Source: Pagrus major (lineage: Eukaryota > Chordata > Actinopteri > Spariformes > Sparidae). Taken from it: DNA of 64,000 nt. Positions 26,471 through 37,637 of the stretch are shown here, in pieces. A model generated the notes under the pieces. It made no database searches. It worked only from the letters and a program-made list of their open reading frames with translations, and was not told the origin of the DNA. A program made the translations under genes and the position numbers. The DNA lies in assembly GCF_040436345.1 (NCBI RefSeq), contig NC_133221.1, positions 24,887,165 to 24,951,164 of the forward strand, in the 5' to 3' direction. How positions within the stretch are numbered: position 1 is the stretch's first letter; the number at the start of each line of letters is the position of its first letter.

Positions 26471-29400
26471 TCATGTCGCTGGTGGATAGAAAAGCCTCAT
26501 CAGACTCTCATAGCTGAGGAAGGTGACGGCGTTGACGGGGAAGGCCCTCAGACTGTTCAGCAGGAGGCCTTTGAAAAAGACCCTCACTCCCTCCTCTCTG
26601 ACGCTCACTCTCATGCAGTGGAGGACCCCGTTGTACACTCGGCCGCCGGCCCCCGACATCTGGAGCCGGGCTTTTACCACGTCCATGGGTGTAGCGAAGG
26701 CCCAGGTGATCACACCGGCCATGCCACCAGCCATCAATATTGCAAATGTACCTGAGGACAGAAAGGTTTTAAGTCATGTGTGTACTGAAGAATTATTGTA
26801 GATAACACGAAAAACCAAGATAAATGAAAACCAAACTTTCTCCTGAACAGCAGTTAACAAAAGCTCTGTCCAGAGAAGTCCAGCTTGACTTTTATCAGTG
26901 TGGTTTCTTTCATATGGAAACCTGTTTCACCCAAAAAAAGGACAAAACTCACAGTAAATTATGCTAGAGTAAGTTAAAAGTGTGCGATACTAAAACATGA
27001 GATACTGAGTAAACAGGTATTATATGTATTAAAATTAGGAGATTTACTAAGTCGAAAGCACAACAAACTGAATCAATAATCTTAGATCTGATGTCTTCTG
27101 ACAAGTCCAACTTTAGTATCTTATAATTAGTCTTGAATCATTACGATGTGTCATCTCATGATCTTTACTTAAATATCTCACAGTATTCTCATAGAATAAA
27201 ATCAATTTTACTAAGAAAGTTAAACGTTTGGTTTAGCATCTCATCATTTTTGATTTACCAAGTATTTTTTATTTTGTATTATCTCTAACATTTCATCTAT
27301 TATTTTTCCTGACAGAAGGAAACTGGCTGACCTGGCTCTTTGCCAGTCTCAGTCAGAGCCTTTCGAGTGACCTCATAAGGCAGGAAATAGAGTCCATAGC
27401 AGGGTATGTCCCTCAGGGCGAGAGCCATTCCTCCTCGGTACAGACCCCTGGGTCCCTCCTCCCTCAGGATGACACCAACACAATGAATGGGTCCGCGGTA
27501 TCGTTCAGCCGTTGTTTGACCCTGCAGACGCACCTTCACCAGGTCGATGGGTGCACATACAAACACCTGAAAGCAGATCAAGTTAAAGGGTCAGTCCACC
27601 CAAATTATTACTAGACTTTATCTGTAGAGCATATTTCATACAGCAAAAGTAAAGTGCCTCACACATTGAAAACAGTAACTCTTGTCCAACACTTAGATCT
27701 ATGACATAGTATCTGAAAGACTAATGAGCCGATTTCCCATAAGTTGCTCTTAAAGTATAGTATTCATGGTTCTCTTAGAGCAAATCCATTGTGCACAGGG
27801 CAAAAATACTGTGCGAAGAAGAAGAAGTTGTCCTTCTGGCTGATGCATAGAAACCAGGCTCAAACTGTGGTCAGTGTGGAGCCGGTGCCAGTTCTGAAGG
27901 GACTGTTGAAGGCCCGACTGCAGGTGGAACATGCTTATTATCGAATGATGAGGACTTTTAAACCAAAAACCAAGTTTCCCCTTAAACTCATGCACTATTA
28001 AAACTTACATGGGTGATTGCTAAACTTTTGATTCTCATGAACCATTTGCCTCTCCAATGATGCCTGTCTCAGGTCAAACACATTCTTAACCCCGTTCTAA
28101 ACCAAGACTTTTTTTTGTGGGATGTAATGAACATTGCAACCTCTTGGGGTCAGTAGCACTTTACACTTTATGTCTTATTTTCACACAACATCTAAACTCT
28201 CCTTAGAGGTCTCTAAAACAAGAACTAAAACTATAAAACTACAAATTATTTGCAGTTCTCTCTGTGAATGAAGAGGCTTAACACCCTGAGAGTGGTCAGT
28301 TTCATAGCACTTGTTGTCCTTAAGAGCCCTGACAGTCATCATGCCTGCAATACCTGCACCTATAATCCTGCAAGGTGCCTTGAATGAAACCAGCCAGTGA
28401 ACGTCAGGTGTTCTTACCTGCACCAGGCCTGAGAAGCAGCCGGCTGTGAAGACCTGTGCAGCAGAGGCCGGTTTGCCTTGACTTCTGTCACTGCGCTGAG
28501 ACTGAGTGAGGTAATCTAAAGCATTACTGTAACTGCCAAAGACAACGGAATTGACGAGGCCTGTTGTCATCACCGGAAATGCCATGCCCTTGAAGAATCC
28601 ATGGAGCTGAAATAATAAACAGATAATCATGCATCAGTCCTCTCTCTCATGTGATCTCTAGTGGAGACTGAGTATTTATGCAGTGATATCTGGTGAAACA
28701 ACTAAAGAGAACAAGACACCTACCCCTTCATGAGAGTATGTTTTAGCAATACAGGGAAATATCCCTTTATACACCTGGGCCTGCAGGCGCACCTACCAAT
28801 GAAACATGAGGAGTCAGAAAAAGCTAGTTTAGCGTATTAGCCATGTTAATGGATTTCAGAGTGTTATACAACCTTCACGGTGTCTATTGGATGTCCAACT
28901 GCCACTCCCGCTGCACCTGCAATAACCAACAAGGAAATGTAAATTCTCCTCATATAAAGGCTACAAATACTACCAGTGTTTCATGCAAATAGCAGCTGTT
29001 AAAAACTGACTGCCGCTGTTGAGGAAGACGAGAGGAGGGGAGAGGAGAGTGTTTTATCTCTGATGTTATATTATTTTGCGCTATGGACGCTTCATATCTC
29101 GGTCAATTAACAAACCTGTGAGTAAAAGCGAGTAAAACAAAGGAACGGAGAAGAGAGGACTCCAATAACCATGAATTTAAGTTATTTTATCACTGAAATA
29201 TCATTAAAGTTAAGTAAATCAGCACTGTTTGATAATGCAAATTAATTTTAGAATAAAAGGAAAATTAACAATGAATAATTGGGAGAATGAATTTGTGATA
29301 GTGGCACCAGTGACAAACGGTCACCCAGCGGATGTAAATGATCACCCAGTGGGTGATCGGATCACACAAAACAATAACTTGTTTGTCAAATCACATAGGC

Positions 29401-29875
29401 GTAAATCTCGGGGGGGTTGGTGGAGCACAACCCCCCTCATCCTGGAAAAAAAATTATTTGCCTTGCCAGTATATCGCTGTAAACACAACTACCAGTGTTT
29501 GCAGTATTAATGTAGTTTTTCTTATCTGGCAGGGTGTTGGGGAGTGTTTGATATTCACCACTACATTTGGTGTCCTCTTCAAGTCGCTCTTGAGAAAACT
29601 TCATGTAGTTGTCCCCTCCAAAGGTGATATTAGATTTTTGCCCGTGTAGATTGAAATTTTCAGATGAGTTTAAAAGACATGCTCATCACAACTCGTATGT
29701 ACTTTATGTACCTGTGTAATAAATTGCAGGCGTGTGACACCTCCGCTGCTACAACTTCATCCTGGGGGAAACACTCACCACAGTATATTTACTGTCACAA
29801 ATAACAATTTTAATTTTATATATATATATATATTTTACCTGAAATGCTCCCAGCTATGAATTCCAAAAAAGGCAT
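26471..29875 (-). CDS. Mitochondrial carrier, SLC25A45/47/48 type, tandem copy A (284 aa)
   Basis: This is an inner-mitochondrial-membrane carrier; the substrate is not deducible. Exons: 29839-29875, 28873-28916, 28724-28792, 28418-28606, 27332-27566 and 26471-26751 (855 nt), with agreeing phases. The start MPFLEFIAGSISG matches the N-terminus of SLC25A45. All three carrier signatures PxDxxK are present: PIDTVK (residues 22-27), PIDLVK (119-124) and PMDVVK (213-218), one per repeat of about 95 residues with two helices each. NSVVFG, LREEGPRGLYRG, LRDIPCYGLYF and SLRAFPVNAVTFLSYE are closest to SLC25A45, with similarity to A47 and A48. It lies 2.2 kb from a 94% identical copy. A minus-strand AATAAA near 26043 ends the 3' UTR. 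A leader exon at about 30355-30470 precedes it. The family is certain; the exact member is not. Confidence 0.93.
28980..29820 (-). other. Extra DNA in intron 1 of carrier copy A
   Basis: Copy B has only 86 bp between its first two coding exons; copy A has 922. The surplus holds a near-palindrome GATCACCCAGTGGGTGATC (about 29338-29358), a GGCGTAAATCTCGGGGGGG block near 29399 that resembles the end of a fish DNA transposon, and a TA tract at 29820-29832. No ORF is convincing. Either one or more insertions into A or a deletion from B explains it. Confidence 0.5.
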
Positions 29876-30354
29876 GACTTGCACAGTTCCACAACCTGCA
29901 AAGACCAAGTGTCTGACCTGTTATAAAGATAACACCTGAGGATGCAGATTTACAGCTAGCAGCCTGTAGAACTGGTGTGACAGCCAGGATAGTTAATATA
30001 TGACTGGAGGTAATGTGCAGGTTCAAGGTGTTAATGAAACCAAAGTACTATTGAGAAGAAGATTTGACAATGACATTTAATTATCGAAACATTTTCCACA
30101 ACTCGTCGTCATTTCACTTTACCTCCGTTAGTGTTATGCTAGCTTATCCAGTTGTAGCATTCCGGTAGAAAGAAGTTAGCCCGGGCTGACTTTATTCTGT
30201 ATCTGTAACACACAGCAATGACAGAGCTGAACAGAAATCACACAAACAGAAGACCAAACAATACATTAGCTTAAAACATTAACGTACTCTGCATGCACCG
30301 GAAGGTTAGCAAAAACTCAAAACTGTTGGACACATATAAATGCAATAAACATAC

Positions 30355-30470
30355 CTTTCTGGCCCTCACGACTGATGCTAAACTCCCATTACTCTCTCCT
30401 TCGGTTATCACCGTCTCTCCCTCCATGTTAATACTTTCTCACTGTTTATATGCCCGCGGAGCACTTTCAA
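30355..30470 (-). promoter_or_regulatory. Leader exon of carrier copy A with an overlapping upstream ORF
   Basis: On the minus strand a strong donor AAAG/GTATGT lies at 30355/30354. It pairs with acceptor TTTGCAG just upstream of the main ATG, at about 29896. The exon contains ATG at 30426 and a frame (MEGETVITEGESNGS...) that continues across the junction and past the main ATG in another frame, ending shortly after. The splice model is inferred from sequence only. Confidence 0.5.
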
Positions 30471-30479
30471 AATAAACTT

Positions 30480-31374
30480 CCGTTTTAACAGGAAGTAGCA
30501 CATTTACATATTTATTTACACCCCCACCAAATTAATTAGTCTTTTTAACACAGATAACTCAAAACACAAAATATTTCCTCATATGAAATGGTCCTTTATG
30601 GGACACTGACTTACTGTTCAAATAAGGTGACCAGATTTCTAAAATGAAAACCGGGGACATTTCCAGTTTGGTGGACAGTATACCATTAGAATATTCTTTG
30701 TTGTATGTAATGTGTTTTTATATCTGATGTTTTTGGATTATGACTACTGCTGCATTGATGCGCATGTGTCATTTTACTGCTCTAGATGTTTAATGTTGAG
30801 CTCATGTTATATTAGGTCGGTTAATCTACAGCAATGCATCATATTCTCTGAGATCATTATGTCTGCAGCGTCACTGTCCTGTGAGAACCACATATCTCTA
30901 TAAAGTTAAAAAAAAACTAAACAGCCTGTTTTCAGGTTTTTTACGATGTATTATCCAGCTAATCCAAGAGGGTTTTTAAAGAGTTTATTTATCTTAAGAA
31001 AGAAGATCATCTTTACACAATTCATTACTGGCATTGTGAAAGGATTCTTCAGGTGTGTGGTTGGACTTGTCAGAGGAACACCTGAAGTAACACAAGCTCC
31101 AAGCTGATAGTATGAGGTCCACATTCTGGAAGTTTCCTTGGTATTGGAGAAAACACAGAGCCACAGTTTGATATTCCCATATTATGACCATCTCCAGTGC
31201 CTCTGATACACCATTTCAATAGACATGGGTCTATCCTGAGAGGGACGGCTGCGAGGACATCAGTTCATGGCTGATATTTGCTTGTGGATGTTTTGCAGGG
31301 TAAAGGTCTAACCACAGGTGTGACTGGGCATAGTTCATGGCTGTAGGATGTAAATGTATTTAGGTGATCAAATA
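30480..31374. other. Spacer between carrier copies
   Basis: No gene is recognised. At about 30619-30680, AAGGTGACCAGATTTCTAAAA followed by ACCGGGGACA is a sequence found at many places in fish genomes, probably a transposon end. Short ORFs at 30712-30903 (+) and 30994-31191 (-) have no recognisable features. Confidence 0.4.
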
Positions 31375-34110
31375 ACACTCATTTTGGAGTTCATCATAAT
31401 TATCCTGTGATCTTAAGAAAACAAAATTCGATTTCTTGTGATACATACACTTATCTCGACAAGCTTTCATTTTTTTCAAGAAAACAAGACAAAATAACCT
31501 TTTTATCATTTGAAACTATTGTATTGAGTTTATGAAATACTTAACATGTGATCTGAAAATAACATCATGGAAAAAAAATTGCAAGAACGGCCATTCTCAG
31601 CTGTCATAGTATTGTTTATTTATAAAGATAATCACTTTTACTTTTTCTGCCCAGTTGACCAGAATAAAATGCTTTCAGGGAAAAAAAAAAAAAAAAAGGT
31701 ACCGCCTTGCGGTTGTATGCCTCAGCACACTAGTCGAGTTGCTGTTCCTGAGCTATAACGCTGAATAATGACCAGAACATTATTTGCAGAACATTACGAT
31801 GTCACTGTGAAACTGACCTTTGACCTTTTGGATATAAAATGTCATTGTCTTTAAAAAGTTTAAAACAATATTACAGGTTCAATAACTTAAAAAAACTAAA
31901 ACTGAGACTGTTTCAACTGATAATGTTAAAAAAATCCAGAGAATGTCCAACCTACAGTCAATTTGTGTATGTATGGGGAAATTTTCACACCATGGGAAGA
32001 CTTGCTCAGTTTGTAAAACAAGGAGTGTCATTGTCAGGAGAGAGCTCATGTCGCTGGTGGACAGAAAAGCCTCATCAGTCTCTCGTAGCTGAGGAAGGTG
32101 ACGGCGTTGACGGGGAAGGCCCTCAGACTGTTCAGCAGGAGGCCTTTGAAAAAGACCCTCACTCCCTCCTCTCTGACGCTCACTCTCATGCAGTGGAGGA
32201 CCCCGTTGTACACTCGACCGCCGGCCCCCGACATCTGGAGCCGGGCTTTCACCACGTCCATGGGCGTAGCAAATGACCAAGTGGTCACGCCTGCCACGCC
32301 TCCAGCTATTAATATTGCAAACGTGCCTGAGGACAGAAAGGTTTAGTAGTTAAAATCTTTGAAGTCATGTGTGTACTGAAAAAAGAAAATCTTCACTTAC
32401 TATATTATTTTGACTTAATATTTTAAATATTGTCACTACTTTTACTTCTTAGGTTAAATTTTTGACATAGTGTCTGACAATATTCTCATAATCTTTATAT
32501 TAGAAGTTAAAAGTTTGGCAAGCACCTCATCATTTTGAATTACCATATTATCAATTCTTTCTGACTAAAACAGCCTTCCATATTTAACACACTACCCTGG
32601 TTACATATTTACTGAGGATCTGTGCTGTTGTCTCTAAAACTGACCTGGCTCTTTGCCGGTTTCAGTCAGAGCCCTTCGAGTGACCTCGTAAGGCATGAAG
32701 TAAAGTCCATGGCAGGGTATGTCCCTCAGGGCGAGGGCCAGTCCTCCTCTGTACAGACCCCTGGGTCCCTCCTCCCTCAGGATGACACCAACACAATGAA
32801 TGGGTCCGCGGTATCGTTCAGCTGTTGTTTGACCCTGCAGACGCACCTTCACCAGGTCGATGGGTGCACATACAAACACCTGAAAGGAAATCAAGTTAAA
32901 GGGTCAGTCCACCCTAATTAATAATTATTATCACCCTATATAGTTTCAAGCTATGACAGTTATAACTCAAACTAACAAAGACTCAAACTAACTGACCTCT
33001 CCACTGGCTCCCGTCTCAGGTCAAACACATTCTGAACTGACCAAGACTTTTGTTTATTGGTATGTAATAAACATTGCAACCTCTAGTGGCCATCAGCACT
33101 TTACACTTTTCTCTGAACTTTTTTTGGAGCTCTTCCTCTACACCTGCCTTATAGTAGGTGGGGAACACACAATGCATGAAACTAGAAATAATTTACTGTT
33201 ATCTTTGTGAATGAAAATGTTTCACACCCTGAAAATGGTCACTTTCATAGCACTTGTCCTTTGGAGCCCTAACAGTCATTGTGCCTGTAATACCTGCACC
33301 TATAATCCTGCAAGGTGCCTTGAATGAAACCAGCCAGTGAATGTCAGGTGTTCTTACCTGCACCAGGCCTGAGAAGCAGCCGGCTGTGAAGACCTGTGCA
33401 GCAGAGGCCGGTTTGCCTTGACTTCTGTCACTGCGCTGAGACTGAGTGAGGTAATCTAAAGCATTACTGTAACAGCCAAACACAACAGAGTTGGCGAGGC
33501 CTGTTGTCATCACCGGAAATGCCATGCCCTTGAAGAATCCACGGAGCTGAAATAATAAACAGATAATCATGCATCAGTCCTCTCTCTCATGTGATCTCTA
33601 GTGGAGACTGAGTATTTATGCAGTGATATCTGGTGAAACAACTAAAGAGAACAAGACACCTACCCCTTCATGAGAGTATGTTTTAGCAATGCAGGGAAAT
33701 ATCCCTTTATACACCTGGGCCTGCAGGCGCACCTACCAATTAAACACGAGGAGTCAGAAAAAGAACATTTTACGCATTTAGTCATGTTTATGTGTTTCAA
33801 GTGTCATGCAACCTTCACGGTGTCTATTGGATGTCCAACTGCAATTCCCACTGCACCTGCAATAACCAACAAGGGAATGTTTATTTTCCAAAACAATATT
33901 AACTTACGCAGAAAATAAGATTTCTATTTTTATTTATTTTACCTGAAATGCTTCCAGCTATGAAGTCCAAAAAAGGCATGACTTGCACAGTTCCACGACT
34001 CCCTGTTATAAAGATAACACGTGAGGATGCAGATTGACAGCTGGCAGCCTATAGAGCGACCTGACTGGTCTGGCAGCCAGGATAGTTAATATATGACTGG
34101 ACGTATGTGT
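31375..34110 (-). repeat. Tandem duplication, unit B (carrier gene copy B)
   Basis: This is the counterpart of unit A at 25850-30030, in direct orientation. Exon sizes are the same in both units (37, 44, 69, 189, 235, 281 nt). Introns 2 and 3 have equal lengths in A and B (80 and 117 nt); the others differ. Confidence 0.8.
32046..33979 (-). CDS. Mitochondrial carrier, SLC25A45/47/48 type, tandem copy B (284 aa)
   Basis: Exons: 33943-33979, 33813-33856, 33664-33732, 33358-33546, 32645-32879 and 32046-32326, 855 nt. The frame is intact and about 16 of 284 residues differ from copy A. All three PxDxxK signatures are kept. Differences fall partly in membrane segments: TTGLANSVVFGCYSN against TTGLVNSVVFGSYSN, GVTTWSFATP against GVITWAFATP, and C-terminal LFCPPAT against LFYPPAT. 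No stop or splice-site loss is visible, so both copies look functional. The leader differs: about 20 bases that hold the acceptor used in copy A are missing, and an AACAG further upstream is the likely substitute. It is head-to-head with mad2l2, about 1.7 kb between start codons. Same family caveat as copy A. Confidence 0.93.
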
Positions 34111-35370
34111 CCAAACTCAGGTCAAAATCCTTCTAAACTAACAGAAGTGGAAAAACCGAATGGCTTTTTCCCACGCAGCTACTATTATAATGTTACCAAC
34201 CCTGTTCTCCAGAGGATTTAATAACAACATGTTTTTTTCCACAAGTCTTTATTTGACTTTAGTGGTTGCAACGTTAGCCTGCCCAGTGCAAGCTTAAAAG
34301 ATACATATATCGCGTGTAAACACTGTTAGACTACACATGTAGCTAACCAGGTTATGTGTGTATTGTTAGCAATATATCATACAAAAAGCGTTTGTTGAAT
34401 TAGACCACCTTGCCTATCGTCTGAAAGCGTCACCTCATTGAAAGTCCTGAAGTCCTGTCTTTGCCGGTGTCCACATTCACAGACTCAGACTTTGTCCACA
34501 GACTTGGAGTGAATCCGATAGCGTTTGGACTGTTGAACCGTCCATTTTGTGCCCTTTGTGGTCATTTTCCGAAAATTCGCATTTCTGCAGACCTTTAAGG
34601 GAATTTCCCACTGTTCAGATTCTTGATACTTTAAACACAATCCGGATGTTTTTTTGTTATTCTATATACTTTGCAATGTTTTTTAAAACATTAAAATTAC
34701 ACAGTTTATTAAACCACAAACAAGTAATAAGCTTTTGAAACATTATTGAACTTTTCCCTGAAAGCCCTGACTAAATGTTTGTGTACATGTGCACTCTTGG
34801 ATTTTTAATTATAAGGCAATATAATTTAAAATGTAAAATAAAAAAAGTGGTGGTGTGTTCAGGGTGCACCTGACCCATATGACATCACTAAAAGATGATT
34901 TGGGGTGTCACTTAACAGCACCCACGTTTCTCCCTTGAATTTAGATACAGAGCTTTGGGTGTGTTCATTTGTCGACCCTGTTGATTAAAAAACAAATTAT
35001 AAAAAAATAAAAATAAAAAAGTTTTCATGAAATAAAAAAAAATTAAACCTGAGGAATACAGTCAGTTACATTGCAGGAGGAAATAAATCGAACATTGAAG
35101 TCTAATTAAAATACAATAAAATAGTCGTGCAACTCTGATGGTCTGATTTTGTTTCAGTCATTCACTTTTAACGAGGTTTAACAAATAAATGTGGCTGCAT
35201 TAAAAAAAAAAAGATGCTTATTTTACGAAATTCACATCCCAGTCTGATGTATTTAAGATGTATTTTGGCGTCAATTGTTTATTAAAACTTCAAATAACCT
35301 CCAGAATCACAAACATTCTAAGGTAAGGCCAAGCAACGTCATCACTAGTAGACGTTAAGCATCTTGTAAA
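34111..35370. other. Intergenic spacer between carrier copy B and mad2l2
   Basis: AT-rich with A-runs around 35000-35200. It must contain the copy B promoter (probably 34200-34550), but I see no clear core element. The ORF at 34547-34738 is not supported. Confidence 0.4.
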
Positions 35371-35375
35371 CACAG

Positions 35376-35383
35376 TGACGTCA
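35376..35383 (+). promoter_or_regulatory. Perfect CRE palindrome upstream of mad2l2
   Basis: TGACGTCA, the full CREB/ATF consensus, lies about 300 bp before the mad2l2 ATG. A GC-richer stretch (AATGCGCGTCGATGC and AAGCCGCGGATCCG) follows, where transcription probably starts. The function is inferred. Confidence 0.5.
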
Positions 35384-35681
35384 ATGTAATGCGCGTCGAT
35401 GCTCTGAGGTTTTGTAACGGAGGGAAAAAGCCGCGGATCCGTCGTGAAATTAATTATATCCTTAGTTTGTTTTTAAGTCAGTATCAGTGTTTTTTGTAAT
35501 CCGCCATTCATCTTTGTTTAACCGGGCATTTTTATCTCTCCTTCCCATTGGTTGTCATCGTCGTTCTGACAACTAAAAGCAGCATCAAGTAGATAATGAA
35601 CGCTTGACAGACCGCTGCTGTGCTAACGTTAGCTAGCTAGAAAATTAGCAGTTTCATTTGACAGCTTTTAGGAAAGAAAAT

Positions 35682-37637
35682 ATGACAACTCTAACAAGGC
35701 AAGACCTCAATTTTGGACAAGGTAAGACGACCAAACTAGCCACTGGTTTGAAACTGTCAAGCATCCTTCCTCTTGACGTGGTTCATAGCCCCTGAATTGT
35801 CAACGAATATCTCGACAAAATCCAGTTGATTTATTTGGCTATTAAATTTGACCCTGCTTATGAGTAGAAAATCCATTAACATAAATAAGATGAATCATGA
35901 ATGTATGCTGGTTTATTCGGCATAGCTTAATACAAGTGGGCTGTTTATATATGTAAATTCTCCCTAAATTTACTTGCTGTCCCCTGTATTGTTAAGCCAA
36001 CATCGAGATACTAAATTGCCGGATATTTGCATTGAGTTTGGTGGTAAACTATCATAATACAAGAACAAAGGTCTTGCAGGAGAGATGTTATTATACCGTG
36101 AATTCCTGTTTTCCAGTGGTTGCTGACATCCTGTGCGAGTTCCTGGAGGTCGCTATTCATCTCATCCTGTATGTCCGTGAAGTTTATCCCTCTGGAATAT
36201 TTCAGAAGAGAAAGAAATATAATGTACCTGTGCAGGTAACACATGAATTTATGTGTAATTACTATATACCCATAATTGTAAGGCTTATCTATTTGTATCT
36301 TTAATACTGGTCTTTTTGTTTTGGGGCTGGCTATTTCCAGATGTCATGTCACCCAGAACTGAATCAGTATATCCAAGATACACTTCACTGTGTGAAGCCA
36401 CTCATTGAGAAGGTAAGACATGACCTGATGCTTAGGTTAATGTAAGGATCTCACCGTATTTGTGTGTATACTGCTAAAGTCTTCTGTTTCCCTCCCAGAA
36501 TGATGCAGAGAAGGTGGTCGTTGTCATCATGGACAAAGAGCATCATCCAGTGGAGAGATTTGTCTTTGAGATTTCCCAACCTACACTGCTGTCTATCAGG
36601 TTTTACCACTTCGTCTTTTTTTATCAATTGATATTGAGTATAAACAGCATGCTTATTTTGTGGTACTTTTTTGTGGTTATCATGGTCCTTAACTGCCTGT
36701 GGTTTTGTTGTTACAGCTCAGACACATTACTGACACATGTGGAGCAGCTGCTGAGGGCATTCATCCTGAAGATCAGTGTGTGTGATGCTGTTTTAAATAA
36801 TAACCCACCAGGTAATGCAACTAATGATTTCGTGAAGAGAAGTACATGACAGATACATACGATACACCTGTGAAGCGTAGTTTAGGGTGTAAAACAACTG
36901 AGCCTTATTGACCATTCAAAGAAGTAAATGACTTCTCAAAAGCTAGATGAGCTGAAATTGATTGTGTTGATTGAGAAGCAGCTTGTAGTGACAATTACTT
37001 GATTAAGGAGATGATATGACTTGTAAATGATTTTCAGGTGTGAATAGACTTAGTTGTGACCTGTAGTTGTTTTGTTTTTTTGTCACAGGTTGTTCCTTTA
37101 CAGTCCTAGTACATACCAGAGATGCTGCTACACGCAACATGGAGAAGGTTCAAGTCATCAAGGTGAGATTTTAAAATAAACCTCCAGATTAACTCGTGAT
37201 GTACAACTTCTAATATTAACAGAGCAGCCTATTTATTTATTGATAGTATTGTAATCAGCACTAATGATATATAAACAGTAAATAATTCCATGGATGTGTT
37301 GGCTCACATTTTTGCTTTTCCCTATCAAGGATTTTCCGTGGATAGTTGCTGATGAGCAGGAGGTCCACATGCAGGAGCCAAGATTGATCCCACTGAAGAC
37401 AATGACATCTGACATAGTAAAAGTAAGCAGAAACATCCCACTCACTGTTCAGTATATGTGGTCAAAGACAAAAATCTAAGACACCAAATTTAAAGCGAGG
37501 TTTAACTCTAATTCTGTTTTGTTTGTTTTTTCCTTAAATTTAATCTTGTCAACCCATTTGCTCATACTGATTTTCCTGTTGTTCTCTGCCTTTAACAGAT
37601 GCAGCTCTACGTGGAAGAAAGAGCCCAGAAGACGTAG
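35682..37637 (+). CDS. mad2l2: MAD2L2 / REV7, HORMA-domain protein (210 aa)
   Basis: This is the non-catalytic subunit of DNA polymerase zeta and a shieldin component. It acts in translesion synthesis, double-strand-break repair choice and APC/C control by gripping partners with its C-terminal safety belt. Eight exons: 35682-35721, 36117-36235, 36341-36412, 36499-36599, 36717-36811, 37089-37162, 37330-37422 and 37599-37637, total 633 nt. The start [13 protein letters not shown] is identical to human. The HORMA core follows: [40 protein letters not shown] and [18 protein letters not shown]. The belt region [16 protein letters not shown]... and the end [12 protein letters not shown] are conserved. 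Length is one residue short of human (211). A polyadenylation signal is probable at about 38394. Identification is firm. Confidence 0.98.

Larger units (their letters stand above)
25850..30030 (-). repeat. Tandem duplication, unit A (carrier gene copy A)
   Basis: This segment aligns in the same order and orientation with 31375-34110: 3' flank (TTTATT signal at 26043 and 31614), all six coding exons, introns and the 5' leader just upstream of the ATG. Unit A is longer because of extra DNA in three introns (about 836, 373 and 262 bp more). The left edge is approximate. Confidence 0.8.

Noticed and set aside
26450-26801. Plus-strand ORFs of about 100 codons, repeated at 31839-32346
   Set aside because: They are exact antisense shadows of the last carrier exon in both copies, and appear twice only because the gene is duplicated.
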